Positions 33,490-41,901 of a stretch of 64,000 bases of DNA are shown here, in pieces. How positions within the stretch are numbered: position 1 is the first letter of the stretch; the number at the start of each line of letters is the position of its first letter. Source of the DNA: JANQMX01 sp965247175 (GTDB lineage Bacteria; Pseudomonadota; Alphaproteobacteria; Kiloniellales; DSM-21159). A model generated the notes under the pieces. That model was not told the origin of the DNA and did not search any database. It saw nothing but the letters and a program-made list of their open reading frames with translations. Location: contig OZ252006.1 of NCBI GenBank assembly GCA_965247175.1, forward strand, positions 248,001 to 312,000, in the 5' to 3' direction. The position numbers and the translations under genes are program-made.

Positions 33490-34983
33490 ATGTCGCTCAC
33501 CATGCCCAAGCCGGAGGAGGCCATCCTCGCCAACCGCGCGCGGCTGATCGAGCGGCTCCGGCAAATCCTGCCCCATGACAATGTCATTGATGAAGAGCGT
33601 GAGCTGCGCGCCTACGAGTGCGACGCCCTGACCATGTACCGGCAGCTGCCGTTGGTGGTTGCGCTGCCTGAGACGGTGCCTCAGGTCTCCGAGATCATGG
33701 CGCTGGCCAAGGAGATGAACGTCAAGGTGGTGCCGCGCGGGGCCGGGACCTCGCTCTCCGGCGGCTCGCTGCCGCTTGGCGACGGCATCCTTCTTGCCAT
33801 GGGCAAGTTCAACAAGGTGCTGGAGATCGACTACGCCAACCGCTGCGCCCGGGTGCAGCCGGGCGTCGCCAACTTGGCGATCAGCAAGGCGGTCGAGCAC
33901 AAGGGCTTCTACTACGCGCCCGACCCGTCGTCGCAGATCGCCTGCTCCATCGGCGGCAACGTCGGCGAGAACGCCGGTGGCGTGCATTGCCTGAAATACG
34001 GCCTCACCACCAACAACATCCTCGGCCTCGAAGTCGTGCTGTTCGGAGGCGAGGTGGTGCAGCTTGGTGGCAAGCATCTGGACTCCGAAGCCTACGATCT
34101 CATGGGCCTGATGACGGGTTCGGAAGGACTGCTCGCCGTCATCACTGAAGTGACCGTGCGCATCCTGCAGAAGCCGCAGACGGCGCGCGGCCTCTTGCTC
34201 GGCTTTCCGACGGTCGATGCCGGCGCTGACTGCGTCGCGGCCATCATCGCCCAAGGCATCATTCCGGGCGGGCTCGAGATGATGGACAAGATGGCCATCA
34301 TCGCTGCGGACGACTTCCAGGCCTGCGGCTATCCCCGCGATTGTGAGTCCCTGGTGATCTGTGAGCTGGACGGAACGCAGAGCGAGGTCGATCACCTGAT
34401 CGAGGCGGTCTCCGAGATCGCCCGCGGGCAAGGCGCCACTTACATCAAGGCCTCGGACTCGGAAGAGGAGCGGCTGCAGTTCTGGGCCGGACGCAAGAAT
34501 GCCTTCCCGGCGGTCGGGGCCATCGGGCCGGACTATCTCTGCATGGACGGCACTATCCCGCGCGGCCAGCTCAGCCGAGTGCTCAAGGGCATGCAGGAGA
34601 TGTCGGCCAAGCACGGCCTTCGGGTCGCCAACGTCTTCCACGCCGGCGACGGCAACCTGCATCCGCTCATCCTCTACGATGCGAACAAGCCCGGCGACAT
34701 CGAGAAAGCCGAGGCCTTCGGCGCCGACATCTTGACGCTCTGCGTCGAGGTCGGCGGGGTGCTGACCGGAGAGCACGGCGTGGGCGTCGAGAAGCGCGAC
34801 CTGATGCACACCATGTTCAGCGAGGTCGACCTGGAGACCCAGCAGCGGGTCAAGTGTGCCTTCGACCCCGAGCATCGGCTCAATCCCGGGAAGGTCTTCC
34901 CGACCCTCAACCGCTGCGCCGAACTCGGCAAGATGCATGTCCATCGTGGCAGGCTGCCCTTCCCAGACATTCCTCGGTTCTGA
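33490..34983 (+). CDS. glcD: glycolate oxidase, FAD-binding subunit GlcD
   Basis: A 497-aa FAD-linked oxidase of the VAO/FAD-binding-4 type that oxidises glycolate to glyoxylate. The FAD loop is seen as VVPRGAGTSLSGGSLP, then GGNVGENAGGVHCLKYG, and the C-terminal substrate cap carries the conserved HAGDGNLHPLILYD and GEHGVGVEKRD. The ATG at 33490 has GGGAGGAAG before it. With glcE and glcF it makes the three-subunit enzyme, which passes electrons to the quinone pool. D-lactate oxidase is the main alternative for this family, but the glcDEF order favours glycolate. Confidence 0.93.
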   Translation: MSLTMPKPEEAILANRARLIERLRQILPHDNVIDEERELRAYECDALTMYRQLPLVVALPETVPQVSEIMALAKEMNVKVVPRGAGTSLSGGSLPLGDGILLAMGKFNKVLEIDYANRCARVQPGVANLAISKAVEHKGFYYAPDPSSQIACSIGGNVGENAGGVHCLKYGLTTNNILGLEVVLFGGEVVQLGGKHLDSEAYDLMGLMTGSEGLLAVITEVTVRILQKPQTARGLLLGFPTVDAGADCVAAIIAQGIIPGGLEMMDKMAIIAADDFQACGYPRDCESLVICELDGTQSEVDHLIEAVSEIARGQGATYIKASDSEEERLQFWAGRKNAFPAVGAIGPDYLCMDGTIPRGQLSRVLKGMQEMSAKHGLRVANVFHAGDGNLHPLILYDANKPGDIEKAEAFGADILTLCVEVGGVLTGEHGVGVEKRDLMHTMFSEVDLETQQRVKCAFDPEHRLNPGKVFPTLNRCAELGKMHVHRGRLPFPDIPRF

Positions 34984-34992
34984 GCGGTGGAC

Positions 34993-36222
34993 ATGCCGAC
35001 GATTGAGACCTTGCTCCCCAAGGACGAGAAGGACTTGGAGGAGGTTTTTTCCGCGGCGCTGGCCAACGAAGAGCCCATTGACGTGGTCGGGCAGGGCTCG
35101 AAAAGCCAGCTCGGCCGGCCCATGACGGCGCAACGCCGCATCGGCTCCCAAGCCATGACCGGCGTGTCATTGTTCGAGCCAGCGGAGCTGGTGCTGACGG
35201 CCGGCGCTGGGACGCCGCTGCGCGAGATTATCAACCTGCTGGATCAGCAGGGCCAGCAGCTGGCCTTCGAGCCCATCGACTACGGCCCCCTATTCGGCAA
35301 GGAAGCACAGTCCGGCACGATCGGCGGCCTGGCCGCAACCAATGCCGCGGGCCCGCGCCGCATCAAGGTGGGGGCCGCGCGCGATCATCTGCTCGGCTTC
35401 AAGGCCGTGAGCGGGCGAGGTGACGTCTTCCAGTCGGGCGGGCGGGTGATGAAGAACGTCACCGGCTATGACCTCTCCAAGCTGATGTCCGGTTCCTACG
35501 GCACGCTTGCGGTGCTGACCGAGGTGACCTTCAAGGTGCTGCCCAAGGCAGAGATGGAAGAGACTCTGCTTTTCACCGGCCTTGAGGATGCGGCGGCCGT
35601 TGCGGTGATGACCGAGGCTTCGGGCCTGCCTCACGAAGTTTCGAGCCTGGCGCATCTACCGGCGGCCGGCACAGCGGCTCTGCCCGAGGGAATGCCGAAG
35701 GGCACGAGCCTGACTGCGCTCAGGCTGGAGGGGCCGGCGGTTTCGGTCGCCAAGCGAAAGAGAGATCTCGTCGCTCATTTCGAGTCCCGGGCCGGCGAGC
35801 CGGAAGCTCTGCAGGGCTTGGGGTCTGAGCGTTTTTGGGCGGCCCTCCGGGACGTTGTGCCATTGGCCGGGCATGACGCCCAGATCTGGCGTCTCTCCAC
35901 CGCGCCAGCTGAAGGGGCCGTCTTGGTCGAAGCCATCCGTGCCGCGGAGGTCCCGGTCACCGGCTGGTTCTACGACTGGGCCGGCGGCCTGATCTGGCTG
36001 GCCGTCGAGCGCGCACCGGATGCTCACGCGGCCGCCATCCGTGCCGCGGTCGAGGCAGTTGGTGGCCATGCAACTCTGATTCGCGCCGATGATGCTGTGC
36101 GGACGACGACACCGGTGTTCCATCCTCAACCGGCGGCTTTGGCGGCCCTGACGGCGCGCATCAAGAACAGCTTCGACCCGGCGCATATTCTCAACCGCGG
36201 GCGCATGCGAGACGATTTCTGA
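34993..36222 (+). CDS. glcE: glycolate oxidase subunit GlcE
   Basis: A 409-aa FAD-binding subunit, shorter than GlcD and with a reduced C-terminal cap, as usual for GlcE. Motifs GQGSKSQLGRP, ATNAAGPRRIKVGAARDHLLG and GRVMKNVTGYDLSKLM form the FAD domain. The start is either the ATG at 34993 or the GTG two codons upstream, 9 and 3 bases after the glcD stop. Its stop shares one base with the glcF start (TGATG), so translation is coupled. Confidence 0.92.
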   Translation: MPTIETLLPKDEKDLEEVFSAALANEEPIDVVGQGSKSQLGRPMTAQRRIGSQAMTGVSLFEPAELVLTAGAGTPLREIINLLDQQGQQLAFEPIDYGPLFGKEAQSGTIGGLAATNAAGPRRIKVGAARDHLLGFKAVSGRGDVFQSGGRVMKNVTGYDLSKLMSGSYGTLAVLTEVTFKVLPKAEMEETLLFTGLEDAAAVAVMTEASGLPHEVSSLAHLPAAGTAALPEGMPKGTSLTALRLEGPAVSVAKRKRDLVAHFESRAGEPEALQGLGSERFWAALRDVVPLAGHDAQIWRLSTAPAEGAVLVEAIRAAEVPVTGWFYDWAGGLIWLAVERAPDAHAAAIRAAVEAVGGHATLIRADDAVRTTTPVFHPQPAALAALTARIKNSFDPAHILNRGRMRDDF

Positions 36223-37565
36223 TGCAGACCAACTTTACCCTGGCGCAACTGGCCGATCCGAACATCGCCGAGTCCAATCAGATCCTGCGCAACTGCGTGC
36301 ACTGCGGCTTCTGCACTGCCACCTGTCCGACCTATCTGCTGCTCGGGGATGAGCTCGACAGCCCGCGGGGGCGCATCTACCTGATCAAGGACATGCTGGA
36401 GAACGACCGTCCGGCGGACGAGAAGACGGTCAAGCATATCGACCGCTGTCTCTCCTGTTTGTCCTGCATGACGACCTGTCCCTCCAGCGTGCACTACATG
36501 CATCTGGTCGACCACGCGCGCGAGCACATCCACGAGACTTATGAGAGGCCCCTGGGCGACCGTCTCTTTCGACGGCTTCTGGCCTTCGTATTGCCGAGCC
36601 CCTTCCGCTTTCGCTTGGCTTTGCTCGGCGCCGTGATGGGGCGGCCGCTCAAGAACCTGATGCCGGGGCGCCTCAAAGGCCTGATGGCTATGGCTCCGCC
36701 CGACATTCCCACGCCCTCTTACGTCGATCGCCCGCAGGTCATACCCGCCGTCGGCCCACGGCGGATGCGGGTGGCGTTGATGAACGGCTGCGCCCAGCAG
36801 GTGCTCGACCCCAAGATCAACGAAGCGACCGTTCGCCTGCTGGCCCGCCACGGGGTCGAGGTGGTGGTCGCCTCGGGCGCCGGCTGCTGTGGTGCCTTGA
36901 CCCACCACATGGGTGATACGCACGCGTCCCACGTCTCCGCCGCGCGCAACATCCGGGCGTGGACGCGTGAGATGGCGGGGGAGGGGCTCGATCGCATCGT
37001 CATCAACACCTCGGGCTGCGGTACGACGGTGAAGGATTACGGCTTCATGTTCCGTGAGGACAAAGATCTGGCCGAGGACGCCAAGCGCGTCTCGGAGATG
37101 ACGCGGGACGTGACCGAGCTGATGCAGGAGCTCGGGCTCGAGCCGACGGGACAGGTGCCGAACCTCAAGGTGGCTTACCACTCGGCCTGTTCGATGCAGC
37201 ACGGGCAGAAGATCACCAAGGCGCCTTTCGAGCTGCTGGATGCGGCCGGCTTTGCCCCGGTCAGCGTGCCGGAAAGCCATATCTGCTGCGGCTCTGCCGG
37301 GACTTACAACATCCTGCAGCCGGAGATCGCCGACCAGCTCAAGGCGCGCAAGGTACAGAACATCGAGTCGGTGGCGCCGCAGCTGATCGCTGCCGGCAAT
37401 CTCGGTTGCATGGTGCAGATCGGCAGCGGCACGGACCTGCCTGTCGTCCACACGGCCGAGCTGCTCGACTGGGCGACGGGCGGCCCTGTGCCAAATGCAA
37501 TTGAGCACTTGGCGGCAGAGCCTATGCTGGCGTCCGGACAGGCCTTGTCGCACGCAGCCGAGTAG
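36222..37565 (+). CDS. glcF: glycolate oxidase iron-sulfur subunit GlcF
   Basis: A 447-aa protein with two [4Fe-4S] ferredoxin motifs near the N-terminus (NCVHCGFCTATCPTY and RCLSCLSCMTTCPS) and two CCG domains (GAGCCGALTHH and SHICCGSAGTYN). It carries electrons from the flavin subunits to the membrane. It is the last gene of the glcDEF unit; a ureohydrolase gene follows after 63 bp and might be read through. Confidence 0.95.
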   Translation: MQTNFTLAQLADPNIAESNQILRNCVHCGFCTATCPTYLLLGDELDSPRGRIYLIKDMLENDRPADEKTVKHIDRCLSCLSCMTTCPSSVHYMHLVDHAREHIHETYERPLGDRLFRRLLAFVLPSPFRFRLALLGAVMGRPLKNLMPGRLKGLMAMAPPDIPTPSYVDRPQVIPAVGPRRMRVALMNGCAQQVLDPKINEATVRLLARHGVEVVVASGAGCCGALTHHMGDTHASHVSAARNIRAWTREMAGEGLDRIVINTSGCGTTVKDYGFMFREDKDLAEDAKRVSEMTRDVTELMQELGLEPTGQVPNLKVAYHSACSMQHGQKITKAPFELLDAAGFAPVSVPESHICCGSAGTYNILQPEIADQLKARKVQNIESVAPQLIAAGNLGCMVQIGSGTDLPVVHTAELLDWATGGPVPNAIEHLAAEPMLASGQALSHAAE

Positions 37566-37628
37566 AGATCGGATCCGAGCAGCGAGGCTGTCCCACGTGG
37601 AGAGCCGACAAGAGCGAGGATCACACCC

Positions 37629-38603
37629 GTGGCGAGCGACAAGCGACGTTTCAGACCAGTTTCCGGCAACGTGCTGCCGCGCTTTGCCGGTATTCCCACC
37701 TTCATGCGCTTGCCGCACTTGGCGCCGGACGAGGCGGACGAGGTGGACATCGGCCTGATCGGCGTGCCCTGGGACGGCGGTACCACCAATAGAGCCGGCG
37801 CACGGCACGGCCCCAGGCAGATGCGCGATCTCTCGACCCTGATGCGCAACGTGCACCACGTCACCGGCGTCAGGCCTTACGAGCTCGCCAACTGCGCCGA
37901 TCTCGGCGACACGCCGGTCAATCCGGTCGACCTGGAGGATTCGCTGGCGCGCATCGAGCTTTTCTTCGAGACGGTGCACGGCCAGGGCATCATTCCGCTG
38001 AGCGCCGGTGGCGATCACTTGGTGACGCTTCCGATCATGCGGGCGATCGCCAAGGACGGGCCGCTCGGAATGGTGCATTTCGACGCCCACACCGATACCT
38101 GGGATCGCTACTTCGGCGACTACACCTACACCCACGGCACGCCCTTCCGCCGTGCCATCGAAGAGGGCCTGCTGGATCCCAAGCGCACCATTCAGATCGG
38201 CATCCGCGGAGGGCTCTACACCCCGCAGGACGAGGACTGGGGCCAGGAGCAGGGCATTCGCGTCGTCAAGATCGAGGAGTACTTCGAGCTAGGGCCTCAG
38301 CGCGTGGTGGAGGAAGCCCGCCGCGTGGTGGGAGAGGGACCGACCTACATCAGCTTCGACGTGGACGGTCTCGACCCGGTCTACGCGCCCGGAACCGGCA
38401 CGCCGGAGATCGGCGGCTTCTCGACCCACGAGGCGCAGATCATGCTGCGCGGGCTGCGCGGCCTCAATCTGATCGGCGGCGACGTGGTCGAGGTCTCGCC
38501 GCCCTTCGACCCGAGCGGCAACACCGCCCTGGTCGGCGTCACCTTGATGTTCGAGATCCTCTGCCTGCTCAGCGAGCTCGTCGCGCAACGCGCCGAGCGC
38601 TAG
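37629..38603 (+). CDS. ureohydrolase family enzyme (agmatinase / guanidinobutyrase type)
   Basis: A 324-aa arginase-superfamily enzyme that hydrolyses a guanidino compound to urea and an amine. The Mn ligands are all present: SAGGDHL, VHFDAHTDTWD and SFDVDGLDPVYAPG. The GTGTPEIGGF segment and the N-terminal extension favour agmatinase, guanidinobutyrase or guanidinopropionase over arginase; the exact substrate cannot be told. Translation begins at GTG 37629. It ends 2 bp from the convergent binding-protein gene. Confidence 0.85.
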   Translation: MASDKRRFRPVSGNVLPRFAGIPTFMRLPHLAPDEADEVDIGLIGVPWDGGTTNRAGARHGPRQMRDLSTLMRNVHHVTGVRPYELANCADLGDTPVNPVDLEDSLARIELFFETVHGQGIIPLSAGGDHLVTLPIMRAIAKDGPLGMVHFDAHTDTWDRYFGDYTYTHGTPFRRAIEEGLLDPKRTIQIGIRGGLYTPQDEDWGQEQGIRVVKIEEYFELGPQRVVEEARRVVGEGPTYISFDVDGLDPVYAPGTGTPEIGGFSTHEAQIMLRGLRGLNLIGGDVVEVSPPFDPSGNTALVGVTLMFEILCLLSELVAQRAER

Positions 38604-38605
38604 CC

Positions 38606-39457
38606 TCAGTTCGGCAGGCCGTTGATCACGTAGAGCGCCCGCAGCATGTCGGTCGGCTGGGCGTTCGGGAAGCTGGCCTTGAAGACATCGCCGATGCGGC
38701 CGCTTTTGTAGAGGAAGCTGAGCACCCGATCGACGGTCAGGCGGAAGTCCTCGTCTCCGCGCGGCAGGGCCAAGGCAAAGGGCTCATGGCTGAAGAACCT
38801 GGTCGATAGATGTAAGTTCGCGGCCTGGTCGCTGTGCTGCAGCATGTAGGCCAGGATGGCTCGATCGGCGAAGTAGGCTGAGATCTCGCCGGCGACAAGA
38901 CGCGCGAAGCCGTCTTCGTGGCTGTCTACCGCCACCACAGTCGCTTGCATGCCTTCTCGCTCGAGGGTGTTGACGAGGCCCTTCTCGGTGGTGGTGTTGG
39001 CGTGCACGCCGATGGATTTGCCAGACATCTCGGCGAAGCTCTTCGGGCCGTCGGCGCGGAACAGCACGCTGGCGCCGTCGATGAAGGTTGGCAGCGAGAA
39101 GCTGACGATCTCTCGGCGGGCCAAGGTTTGGGTCGTGGCGCCGCACAGCAGATGGATTTTGCCCTCGGCCACCGCATTGAAGCGATCGCCTGCCGAGACC
39201 GGCACGTAGTCGACGGTCAGATCATCGATCTGGTGAATCTGGCCAATGCCGGCGGCCACTTGCCGGCAGAGCTCGACCGAGTAGCCAGCGGCTTCGCCGA
39301 TGTCGTTCTGGTAGGAGAAGGGCGGCGCGTCCTCGCGGTAGCCGACGCGCAAGGTCTTGCTGCTTTTGACTTCGTCCAAGACGCTTGCCTGCGGCTGGTC
39401 AGCCAGGACAATCGTTGCCACGGCGGCGAGACCTACGACGACTGCAAAGACCTTCAT
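38606..39457 (-). CDS. amino-acid ABC transporter substrate-binding protein (family 3)
   Basis: A 283-aa exported binding protein. The signal peptide is at residues 1-20; TLRVGYREDAPPFSY and YSVELCRQVA are family 3 (GltI/glutamate-aspartate) motifs, with the second lobe at KSIGVHANTTTEKG. No permease or ATPase gene is adjacent, so it either serves a transporter encoded elsewhere or has a sensing role. The substrate is probably an acidic or polar amino acid. Confidence 0.82.
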   Translation of the reverse strand: MKVFAVVVGLAAVATIVLADQPQASVLDEVKSSKTLRVGYREDAPPFSYQNDIGEAAGYSVELCRQVAAGIGQIHQIDDLTVDYVPVSAGDRFNAVAEGKIHLLCGATTQTLARREIVSFSLPTFIDGASVLFRADGPKSFAEMSGKSIGVHANTTTEKGLVNTLEREGMQATVVAVDSHEDGFARLVAGEISAYFADRAILAYMLQHSDQAANLHLSTRFFSHEPFALALPRGDEDFRLTVDRVLSFLYKSGRIGDVFKASFPNAQPTDMLRALYVINGLPN

Positions 39458-39551
39458 CGCTCACTCCCTGATTGAAGCACACGTGGTCCTTTTAGCCTGA
39501 GGGCGACGCGCTGTCTTGCGGTACTTTTGGACCAGTCGCAACGCTGCGCTG

Positions 39552-40370
39552 CTAGGGTCGTTCGCCGCGCCTCAGGCAGCCCTCGATCTCATCGATCACC
39601 GGCAGGAGATCGCCCGCGCCGTCGATCACGAAATGGGCTCCGGAGCGCGTGAGCTTTGCGACCGCCTTTTCGCGCCTCGCCTCTTGTTCGGTCGGGGACA
39701 GGGCGTCGAGCTCTTCCCGGGAGAGACCGACCTGGTTGCCGGTCATCGCAATGCCAACTGTCCAGCAGCCGGCGGCGAGGCCCTCGGCAATGCCGGGCTC
39801 GGTGTCATCCACCTTGACCACCGTGGCAGCCGGCCAGACGTCGAGATCGAGGAAGCAGCGGTACATCATCATGGCCGTCGGCCGGCCCTGAGGTAGGTCG
39901 CCGGCGCAAACCAAGTTGTCCGGGGCGTAGCCTTGCTCGGCAGCTCGCGGCACCAGCGGTTCCATGATCTCGCGGACATAGCCGGTGGTCGAGCCGATCT
40001 TGATTCCGCGATCCCGAAGCGCGCGTACGCTCTCGACCACTCCGGGAATTACGTCTGCATGACGGCCGACGACCTCGACATTGAGCGGCACGAAGACCCC
40101 GTAGAGGGCGTCGATATCGCTCTCGCCAAAATCCGCGCCGCGCGCGGCCTTCCAAGCGTCGGCGATGCGCGGCATGGCCCCGAGCGCCTTGATGTGATCG
40201 CGCTTGGGCAGCCCCATCGGCGCGCGGGCTTCATCGACCGAGATCTCGACACCAAACTCTGCGAAGGCTTCGACGAATGCCCCCATCGGCGCGCGGCTAC
40301 CGAAATCCACGGTGGTCCCGGCCCAATCGAACACGACGGCCGACACCAGGCTGTCCGTCTGGCTGCTCAT
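39552..40370 (-). CDS. phnX: phosphonoacetaldehyde hydrolase
   Basis: A 272-aa HAD-superfamily enzyme that splits the C-P bond of phosphonoacetaldehyde to acetaldehyde and phosphate. The nucleophile motif VVFDWAGTTVDFGS lies near residues 12-25 and the Schiff-base lysine segment is GLPKRDHIKALG. VKVDDTEPGIAEG is HAD motif IV. The ATG at 40370 is preceded by GGAGC. It lies 43 bp after phnW on the same strand, forming the two-step 2-aminoethylphosphonate pathway. Confidence 0.95.
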   Translation of the reverse strand: MSSQTDSLVSAVVFDWAGTTVDFGSRAPMGAFVEAFAEFGVEISVDEARAPMGLPKRDHIKALGAMPRIADAWKAARGADFGESDIDALYGVFVPLNVEVVGRHADVIPGVVESVRALRDRGIKIGSTTGYVREIMEPLVPRAAEQGYAPDNLVCAGDLPQGRPTAMMMYRCFLDLDVWPAATVVKVDDTEPGIAEGLAAGCWTVGIAMTGNQVGLSREELDALSPTEQEARREKAVAKLTRSGAHFVIDGAGDLLPVIDEIEGCLRRGERP

Positions 40371-40413
40371 AAAATGCTCCTTGGAAGACGGGCTGCCGGT
40401 CGGCAGCGAGGGG

Positions 40414-41580
40414 TTAGGATTTGGGGGCGCGCTCGACGACCTGCATCTCGCGCAAGGTGTGGTCGATCGCTTCAAGGACCTGATGCATTTGCTGAGGGGC
40501 AATCTGGCCGATGCAGCCGATGCGGAAGGAGTCGGCGACCGTGAGCTTGCCGGGATAGATGACGAAGCCCCGTGCTCTCAGCGTGTCGTAGAAGGCGTCG
40601 AAATCGAAGCGCTCGTCGGCCGGCTTGTGAAAGGTGACGATGATCGGAGCTTGGATCTCATCGGCGAGGAGTGTTTGGAAGCCGAGCTGCCGCATGCCGT
40701 TCACGAGAATTCGGCAGTTCTCGCGGTAGCGGCCGCCGCGCCCCTCTTGGCCGCCTTCGGCCTCGAAGGCATCCAGGGCTCGGTCAAAGGCCAACAGCGC
40801 GTGGGTCGGTGGCGTGAAGCGCCATTGCCCATTGCCCTCCATGGCGGTCCACTGCTCGAAGAGATCAAGGCTCAGCGAGGAGGCGTTGCCTTGGCAGTTG
40901 CCCAGGGCCTCCTTGTCGGCGATGCAGAAGCCGAACCCAGGAACACCTTCCAGGCACTTGTTAGCCGAGGCGACGACGGCATCGAATACCAAATCGTCAG
41001 CACTCAGGGGGAGGGCGCCGAAAGCGGACATGGAGTCGATCAGAAGCCTCCGGCCGCGGCGTGCCACCACTTCGGCCACCCGCTCGATGGGATTGAGCAC
41101 GCCCGATGTCGTTTCACAATGCACCACCGCGACGTGAGTCACGTGCGGCTCTTCCTCCAGTTTGCGCGCGACGGCGTCTGGGTCGACCGGTGTATCCTCC
41201 GGCCACTCCAGTGTCGTGTAGCTGAGGCCGGCGACCTGGCAGATCTTGGCCATACGCCAGCCATAGGCACCGTTGATCAGGATCAGCAGCCGGCCGTCAG
41301 GAGGCAGGAACGTGGTTAGCATGGCCTCGACGACGAAGGTGCCGCTGCCTTGCAGAGGGACGGTGGTGCAGCGCTCCTCGCCATCGACAATCCGCAGAAG
41401 GCGATCGCAGATTCGTTGGTTTAGGGCAATGAAGTCCGTGTCCCGTGAGCCGACGTCGTGAAGCATGGCTTGCTTGACCTCCGGCGAAGTCGTCAGCGGG
41501 CCGGGGGTCAACAGCCAAGGGTCATTGGTAGGCGATAGGGTACAGCTCTCTACTTTCGGCGTTGCCTGAGGCACGGCCAT
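40414..41580 (-). CDS. phnW: 2-aminoethylphosphonate:pyruvate aminotransferase
   Basis: A 388-aa class V PLP aminotransferase converting 2-aminoethylphosphonate and pyruvate to phosphonoacetaldehyde and alanine. LLTPGPLTTSPEVKQAML and HDVGSRDTDF at the start are diagnostic; the PLP lysine is in SANKCLEGVPGFGF. It is the first gene of the phnWX operon, with a GntR-like operator about 120 bp upstream. Together the two genes let the cell use the most common natural phosphonate for phosphorus, carbon and nitrogen. Confidence 0.95.
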   Translation of the reverse strand: MAVPQATPKVESCTLSPTNDPWLLTPGPLTTSPEVKQAMLHDVGSRDTDFIALNQRICDRLLRIVDGEERCTTVPLQGSGTFVVEAMLTTFLPPDGRLLILINGAYGWRMAKICQVAGLSYTTLEWPEDTPVDPDAVARKLEEEPHVTHVAVVHCETTSGVLNPIERVAEVVARRGRRLLIDSMSAFGALPLSADDLVFDAVVASANKCLEGVPGFGFCIADKEALGNCQGNASSLSLDLFEQWTAMEGNGQWRFTPPTHALLAFDRALDAFEAEGGQEGRGGRYRENCRILVNGMRQLGFQTLLADEIQAPIIVTFHKPADERFDFDAFYDTLRARGFVIYPGKLTVADSFRIGCIGQIAPQQMHQVLEAIDHTLREMQVVERAPKS

Positions 41581-41699
41581 TCCATTGTTCCTTCAAACGG
41601 CAAGGCAAGGATCGTCAAATCAGATGACGGCAAGGGGGCAAGTCTAACGATAAAACGTGTTGCCCATGTGACATGCAGCTTAGGACTTAGTGTCAGACC

Positions 41700-41714
41700 T
41701 GTCTATACATGACA
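41700..41714 (-). promoter_or_regulatory. HutC/GntR-like operator of phnWX
   Basis: TGTCTATACATGACA carries the HutC-subfamily core GT-N-TA-N-AC with flanking TGTC/GACA symmetry. It overlaps a possible minus-strand -35 (TTGTCA). Phosphonate operons are often controlled by HutC-type regulators (PhnR, PhnF); no regulator gene lies in the window. Confidence 0.5.
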
Positions 41715-41815
41715 ACTGTAGTGTCTTTGGTGATGCGGGGTGCCTTGCCGTTTCGCAGCCGAAGCGCGCCGGCTAGGACGGGAGGCGATCGCCTCCAGGT
41801 TCTACGCAACGACAA

Positions 41816-41848
41816 CGCCGCACGAACGCTCAGGGCATTCGTGCGGCG
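41816..41848 (-). terminator. hairpin after the AsmA gene
   Basis: CGCCGCACGAA (41816-41826) and TTCGTGCGGCG (41838-41848) form a perfect 11-bp stem with an 11-nt loop, 54 bp past the AsmA stop. The minus-strand tail is GTTGTCGTT, only modestly T-rich. Confidence 0.5.
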
Positions 41849-41901
41849 CCGTAGCAGCAGAGAAGGCCGCTGGGGCCTGCGTCGGAAGAAACAGGCAGCC
41901 G

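Larger units (their letters stand above)
41581..41901. other. gap between phnW and the AsmA gene
   Basis: No gene is seen. It holds the phn operator (41700-41714), a perfect 16-bp palindrome GGAGGCGATCGCCTCC (41781-41796) of unknown role, and the hairpin downstream of the AsmA gene (41816-41848). Confidence 0.6.

Noticed and set aside
33421..35151. 576-codon open frame opposite glcD
   Set aside because: A shadow of glcD; no ribosome binding site and no domain.
36126..38135. 669-codon open frame opposite glcF and the ureohydrolase gene
   Set aside because: It spans two well-supported genes on the other strand and has no recognisable protein pattern.
41781..41796. GCGATCGC octamer as a cyanobacterial HIP1 repeat
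   Set aside because: A single occurrence noticed in an alphaproteobacterial context; treated as an isolated palindrome.
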